The notes under the pieces are model-generated. The model was not told the DNA's origin and searched no databases. It was given only the letters and a program-made list of their open reading frames with translations. Positions 7,538 through 9,950 of a DNA stretch of 9,950 nt are shown in pieces (within the stretch, counting starts at the first letter, position 1; every line of letters begins with the position of its first letter). The translations under genes and the position numbers were made by a program. Location: contig CADBMQ010000236.1 in assembly GCA_902795765.1 (NCBI GenBank), forward strand, positions 1 to 9,950, given 5' to 3'. The DNA comes from Oscillospiraceae bacterium (GTDB taxonomy: Bacteria; Bacillota; Clostridia; Oscillospirales; Acutalibacteraceae).

Positions 7538-7544
7538 AGTTAAA

Positions 7545-8405
7545 GTGATTCTTCAAACCGAAAATTTAAATTACGTTTATTCCGAAAAAACACCGTTTGA
7601 AAAAACGGCAGTAAAAAACGTAAATATCGGCATAGGCGAAAATGATTTTATCGGACTTATCGGTCATACCGGATCCGGAAAATCAACGCTTGTGCAACAT
7701 CTAAACGGGCTTTTAAAACCCACCTCGGGCAAAATTTATTTCGAGGGCAAAAACATATTTGATAAAGACTACGATTTGAATGCCTTGCGTTTCAAAGTCG
7801 GACTTGTTTTCCAATACCCAGAGTATCAACTTTTTGATGAAACAGTAGAAAAAGATATCGCATTCGGTCCTCGCAATATGGGACTGAGCGAAGAAGAAAT
7901 ATCGCAAAGGGTAGAAGAAGCGGCACATATAGTCGGATTAAAACCCGAACTGTTGTCAAAATCACCGTTTGACCTATCGGGAGGCGAAAAAAGACGAGCA
8001 GCAATAGCGGGTGTAATCGCAATGCGACCTCGTGTACTAATACTTGACGAACCAACGGCAGGACTTGACCCTGTCGGTAGAAATAGAATACTTGAAATGC
8101 TCAAAAACTATCGCCAAGAGCATAACACAACTGTAATACTTGTGTCACACAGTATGGAAGATGTGGCGCAAGTAGCAGATAAAGCGCTTGTTATGAACAA
8201 AGGCGAGGTATTTATGTACGATACAGTCGAAAAGGTATTCTCTCACGGAGAGGAACTGGAAAAAATCGGCTTAAATGTACCTTATGTAACCAAAATATTT
8301 GCAAAGCTCCGAGCAAACGGAGTATATGTTCCAACTGATGTTTTCACGCTTGACAAAGCAGAAAAAGTGCTTTTGAAGCTGCTCAAACGGGAGGGTAAAG
8401 AATGA
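7545..8405 (+). CDS. ecfA2: Energy-coupling factor transporter ATP-binding protein EcfA2
   Basis: The second ATPase of the ECF module, pairing with EcfA1 and driving EcfT. From GTG 7545 it has 286 residues, typical for EcfA2. Walker A is GHTGSGKST (40-48), the Q-loop Gln90 is in VFQYPEYQLFDETVEKDIAFGP, which is the EcfA2-type version, the signature is LSGGE (144-148), Walker B ends at Asp168-Glu169 in LILDEPTAGLDP, and the H-loop is His202 in VSHSMEDVA. The N-terminus MILQTENLNYVYS fits the family. The start codon is inferred: GGAGG (7528-7532) lies 12 bases upstream, a rather long spacing, while the in-frame TTG at 7524 would precede that site. The gap to ecfA1 is 7 bases; the 3' end overlaps ecfT by four bases. 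Confidence 0.95.
   Translation: MILQTENLNYVYSEKTPFEKTAVKNVNIGIGENDFIGLIGHTGSGKSTLVQHLNGLLKPTSGKIYFEGKNIFDKDYDLNALRFKVGLVFQYPEYQLFDETVEKDIAFGPRNMGLSEEEISQRVEEAAHIVGLKPELLSKSPFDLSGGEKRRAAIAGVIAMRPRVLILDEPTAGLDPVGRNRILEMLKNYRQEHNTTVILVSHSMEDVAQVADKALVMNKGEVFMYDTVEKVFSHGEELEKIGLNVPYVTKIFAKLRANGVYVPTDVFTLDKAEKVLLKLLKREGKE
8389..8395 (+). promoter_or_regulatory. Ribosome binding site for ecfT inside ecfA2
   Basis: GGGAGGG within the last codons of ecfA2 lies 6 bases before the ecfT ATG, which overlaps the ecfA2 stop as ATGA (8402-8405). This supports the ecfT start and tight translational coupling of motor and membrane subunit. Confidence 0.8.
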
Positions 8406-9202
8406 AAGATTTAACTTTCGGACAATATCTTCCGTACGATTCATTTATCCATAAATCTGATCCGAGAACAAAATTGCTTTTAACACTCGGCTTGATTGTG
8501 ACAGCATTTGTGTCGTTCAATTTCTATTCGCTCGGACTTGTAATAGTGTTCACAATTATGGCGATGATAGTGTCAAAAGTGCCGATTTCGTTCTATCTTC
8601 GATCACTTAAATCAATATGGTTTTTCGTGTTGCTGACAGCAGTTCTGAATGTCATTTATATCAAAGGCGACAATTTATTGTTTTCGTTTTGGATAATAAA
8701 AGTCTATGCAGAGGGCATCGAAAAAGCGATATTCATCGCAATCAGAATAGCACTTTTGATTTTCATCAGTTCAATGCTCACATATACAACAGCGCCGACC
8801 GCATTAACAGATGCAATCGAGCGGTTGTTGTCGCCACTTATGAAAATCGGCATAGATACCCATATGTTTGCAATGATGATGACAATAGCAATCCGCTTTA
8901 TCCCGACTCTCATCGAAGAAACAAATAAAATAATGTCGGCTCAAAAGGCGAGAGGTGCCAATATGGATAGTGGTTCGCTTTTGTCGAGAGTGAAAGCAAT
9001 AATTCCGATTTTGATACCGCTATTAATCTCGTCAGTACGCCGAGCAAAAGAGCTTGCCGACGCAATGGAATGTCGTTGTTATCACGGTGGCAAGGGCAGA
9101 ACACGAATGAATAGCTTAAAAGCAAGCTGGCGAGATGCAGTATGCACGTTAAGTGCAGGTTTGCTACTCGCAGGAGTAATTTTACTAAACGTATTTTTAT
9201 AA
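8402..9202 (+). CDS. ecfT: Energy-coupling factor transporter transmembrane protein EcfT
   Basis: EcfT is the membrane scaffold that joins the EcfA1/EcfA2 ATPases to substrate-binding S components. The 266 residues match the family. The N-terminus has the typical FGQYLPYDSFIHKSDPRTK pattern. Hydrophobic segments occur at about 25-57 (probably two), 70-88, 108-128, 155-172 (weaker), 198-212 and 247-266. The two coupling motifs that plug into the ATPases are present: an Ala-Arg-Gly at 183-185 (KARGAN), and a second at 221-227 reading AMECRCY, where the glycine of the more usual AMEARGY-type form is cysteine. Both keep the key arginine. No S-component gene is in the window, consistent with a shared group II module. 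truA follows after 14 bases. Confidence 0.96.
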   Translation: MKDLTFGQYLPYDSFIHKSDPRTKLLLTLGLIVTAFVSFNFYSLGLVIVFTIMAMIVSKVPISFYLRSLKSIWFFVLLTAVLNVIYIKGDNLLFSFWIIKVYAEGIEKAIFIAIRIALLIFISSMLTYTTAPTALTDAIERLLSPLMKIGIDTHMFAMMMTIAIRFIPTLIEETNKIMSAQKARGANMDSGSLLSRVKAIIPILIPLLISSVRRAKELADAMECRCYHGGKGRTRMNSLKASWRDAVCTLSAGLLLAGVILLNVFL

Positions 9203-9216
9203 TTTAAGGACGAAAA

Positions 9217-9950
9217 ATGCAACGTTATCTTATGACAATCCGTTACGACGGTACAAATTATCACGGCTGGCAGGTACAACCGAATGCCGTGACAGTACAG
9301 CAAACGGTACAAAATTCACTCGAATCAGCACTTGGAGTGAGACCGAATATCACAGGTTGCAGTCGAACAGATAGTGGAGTTCACGCTTATGAATACTGCT
9401 TTCATTTCGATTATGACGGTGCTATTCCCGAAAACAAGTTGCCGCTTGCACTCAATACAAAACTACCATATGATATTTCAGCGGTTGATTGCATGAAGGT
9501 TGATAACGATTTTCACGCAAGATATAGCGTTCAATCAAAAGAGTATGTCTATAAAATTTATAACAGCGAATTTCGTGATCCATTCAAATGTAAATATTCC
9601 TATTTTTATAAAGGGAATCTTGATGTTGAAAAGATGAACGAGGCTGCACAAAATTTCGTTGGTAAACACGATTTCACATCGTTTTGTGCGTCAGGCTCAT
9701 CGGTCGAAGATAATACAAGAACAGTTATGTCGGCGAGTGTCACAAAATTGAACGATATGATAGAGTTTCGTGTCCGAGCAGACGGATTTCTCTACAATAT
9801 GGTTCGCATAATGGCAGGAACGCTTTTAGATGTCGGAACAGGCAGAAAAACTCCCGACAACATAACAAAAATAATAACAAACAAAAACCGTGGCAGCGCA
9901 GGAATAACTGCACCACCACACGGATTATTTTTAAATCACGTTTTCTATTG
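9217..9950 (+). CDS. truA: tRNA pseudouridine(38-40) synthase TruA (3' truncated by window)
   Basis: TruA converts uridines 38-40 in the anticodon stem-loop of many tRNAs to pseudouridine. The frame opens at ATG 9217 and is still open at the window end, giving 244 codons plus two bases. The catalytic aspartate is Asp52 in GCSRTDSGVHA. Other family segments are RYDGTNYHGWQVQP (9-22), DFHARYSVQSKEYVYKI, GKHDFTSFCASGS, FRVRADGFLYNMVRIMAGTLL and the near-terminal APPHGLFLNHVFY. The normal length is about 245-260, so only the last few residues are missing. AAGGA (9206-9210) lies 6 bases before the ATG. Position after ecfT repeats the widely conserved ecfA1-ecfA2-ecfT-truA order of Firmicutes, in which rplM-rpsI often follow; that cannot be checked here. 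Confidence 0.96.
   Translation, partial: MQRYLMTIRYDGTNYHGWQVQPNAVTVQQTVQNSLESALGVRPNITGCSRTDSGVHAYEYCFHFDYDGAIPENKLPLALNTKLPYDISAVDCMKVDNDFHARYSVQSKEYVYKIYNSEFRDPFKCKYSYFYKGNLDVEKMNEAAQNFVGKHDFTSFCASGSSVEDNTRTVMSASVTKLNDMIEFRVRADGFLYNMVRIMAGTLLDVGTGRKTPDNITKIITNKNRGSAGITAPPHGLFLNHVFY

Noticed and set aside
8617..8928. Plus-strand 103-residue open frame inside ecfT
   Set aside because: It is in another frame of a well-conserved membrane protein gene; the translation is His/Asn/Arg-rich and looks non-biological.
1..9950. Search for CRISPR repeats, insertion sequence ends, tRNA genes, riboswitches and an S component
   Set aside because: No spaced direct repeats, transposase-like frames, tRNA-like cloverleafs or long structured leaders are visible. 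The only non-coding stretches over 50 bases are the rplK-rplA gap and the rplA-ruvC gap, both accounted for.

Overview
The window reads as an ordinary chromosomal housekeeping stretch from a low-to-moderate-GC Gram-positive bacterium, most likely a member of Clostridia (perhaps an Oscillospirales/Ruminococcaceae-type gut anaerobe). This rests on strong AGGAGG-type ribosome binding sites, use of TTG and GTG starts, Firmicutes-like L11/L1, RuvCAB and GlmM proteins, and a group II ECF transporter module (ecfA1-ecfA2-ecfT) followed by truA. The exact lineage is an inference. All genes are on the + strand and packing is very dense. I found no mobile element, CRISPR array, tRNA or rRNA.

Region 1 (1-1114) is the end of a ribosomal protein operon: the C-terminal two thirds of rplK (L11), a short gap holding a probable L1-binding RNA hairpin, rplA (L1, TTG start) and a clear intrinsic terminator. 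rplJ/rplL do not follow, so this copy of the L11 operon ends after L1.

Region 2 (1147-9950) starts at a near-consensus sigma-A promoter and appears to be one long transcription unit. Its order is ruvC, ruvA, a family 2 glycosyltransferase, ruvB, glmM, a class I SAM methyltransferase of the RlmI-like type without a PUA domain, ecfA1, ecfA2, ecfT and truA (cut off by the window edge). Gaps between genes are 20 bases or less or the genes overlap, and no internal terminator is visible.

Functionally the unit mixes Holliday junction processing (RuvA and RuvB move the branch, RuvC cuts it), cell envelope precursor supply (GlmM makes glucosamine-1-phosphate for UDP-GlcNAc; the glycosyltransferase may use an activated sugar), RNA modification (TruA pseudouridine synthase, and probably the methyltransferase), and the shared energizing module of vitamin/metal ECF transporters. 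No S component is encoded here, as expected for a group II module.

I did not find an undescribed system. The points worth a second look are the probable L1 autoregulatory RNA, the unusual start of ruvC (possibly an ATT codon), a glycosyltransferase placed between ruvA and ruvB, and the attachment of the ecf-truA block to the ruv-glmM unit.
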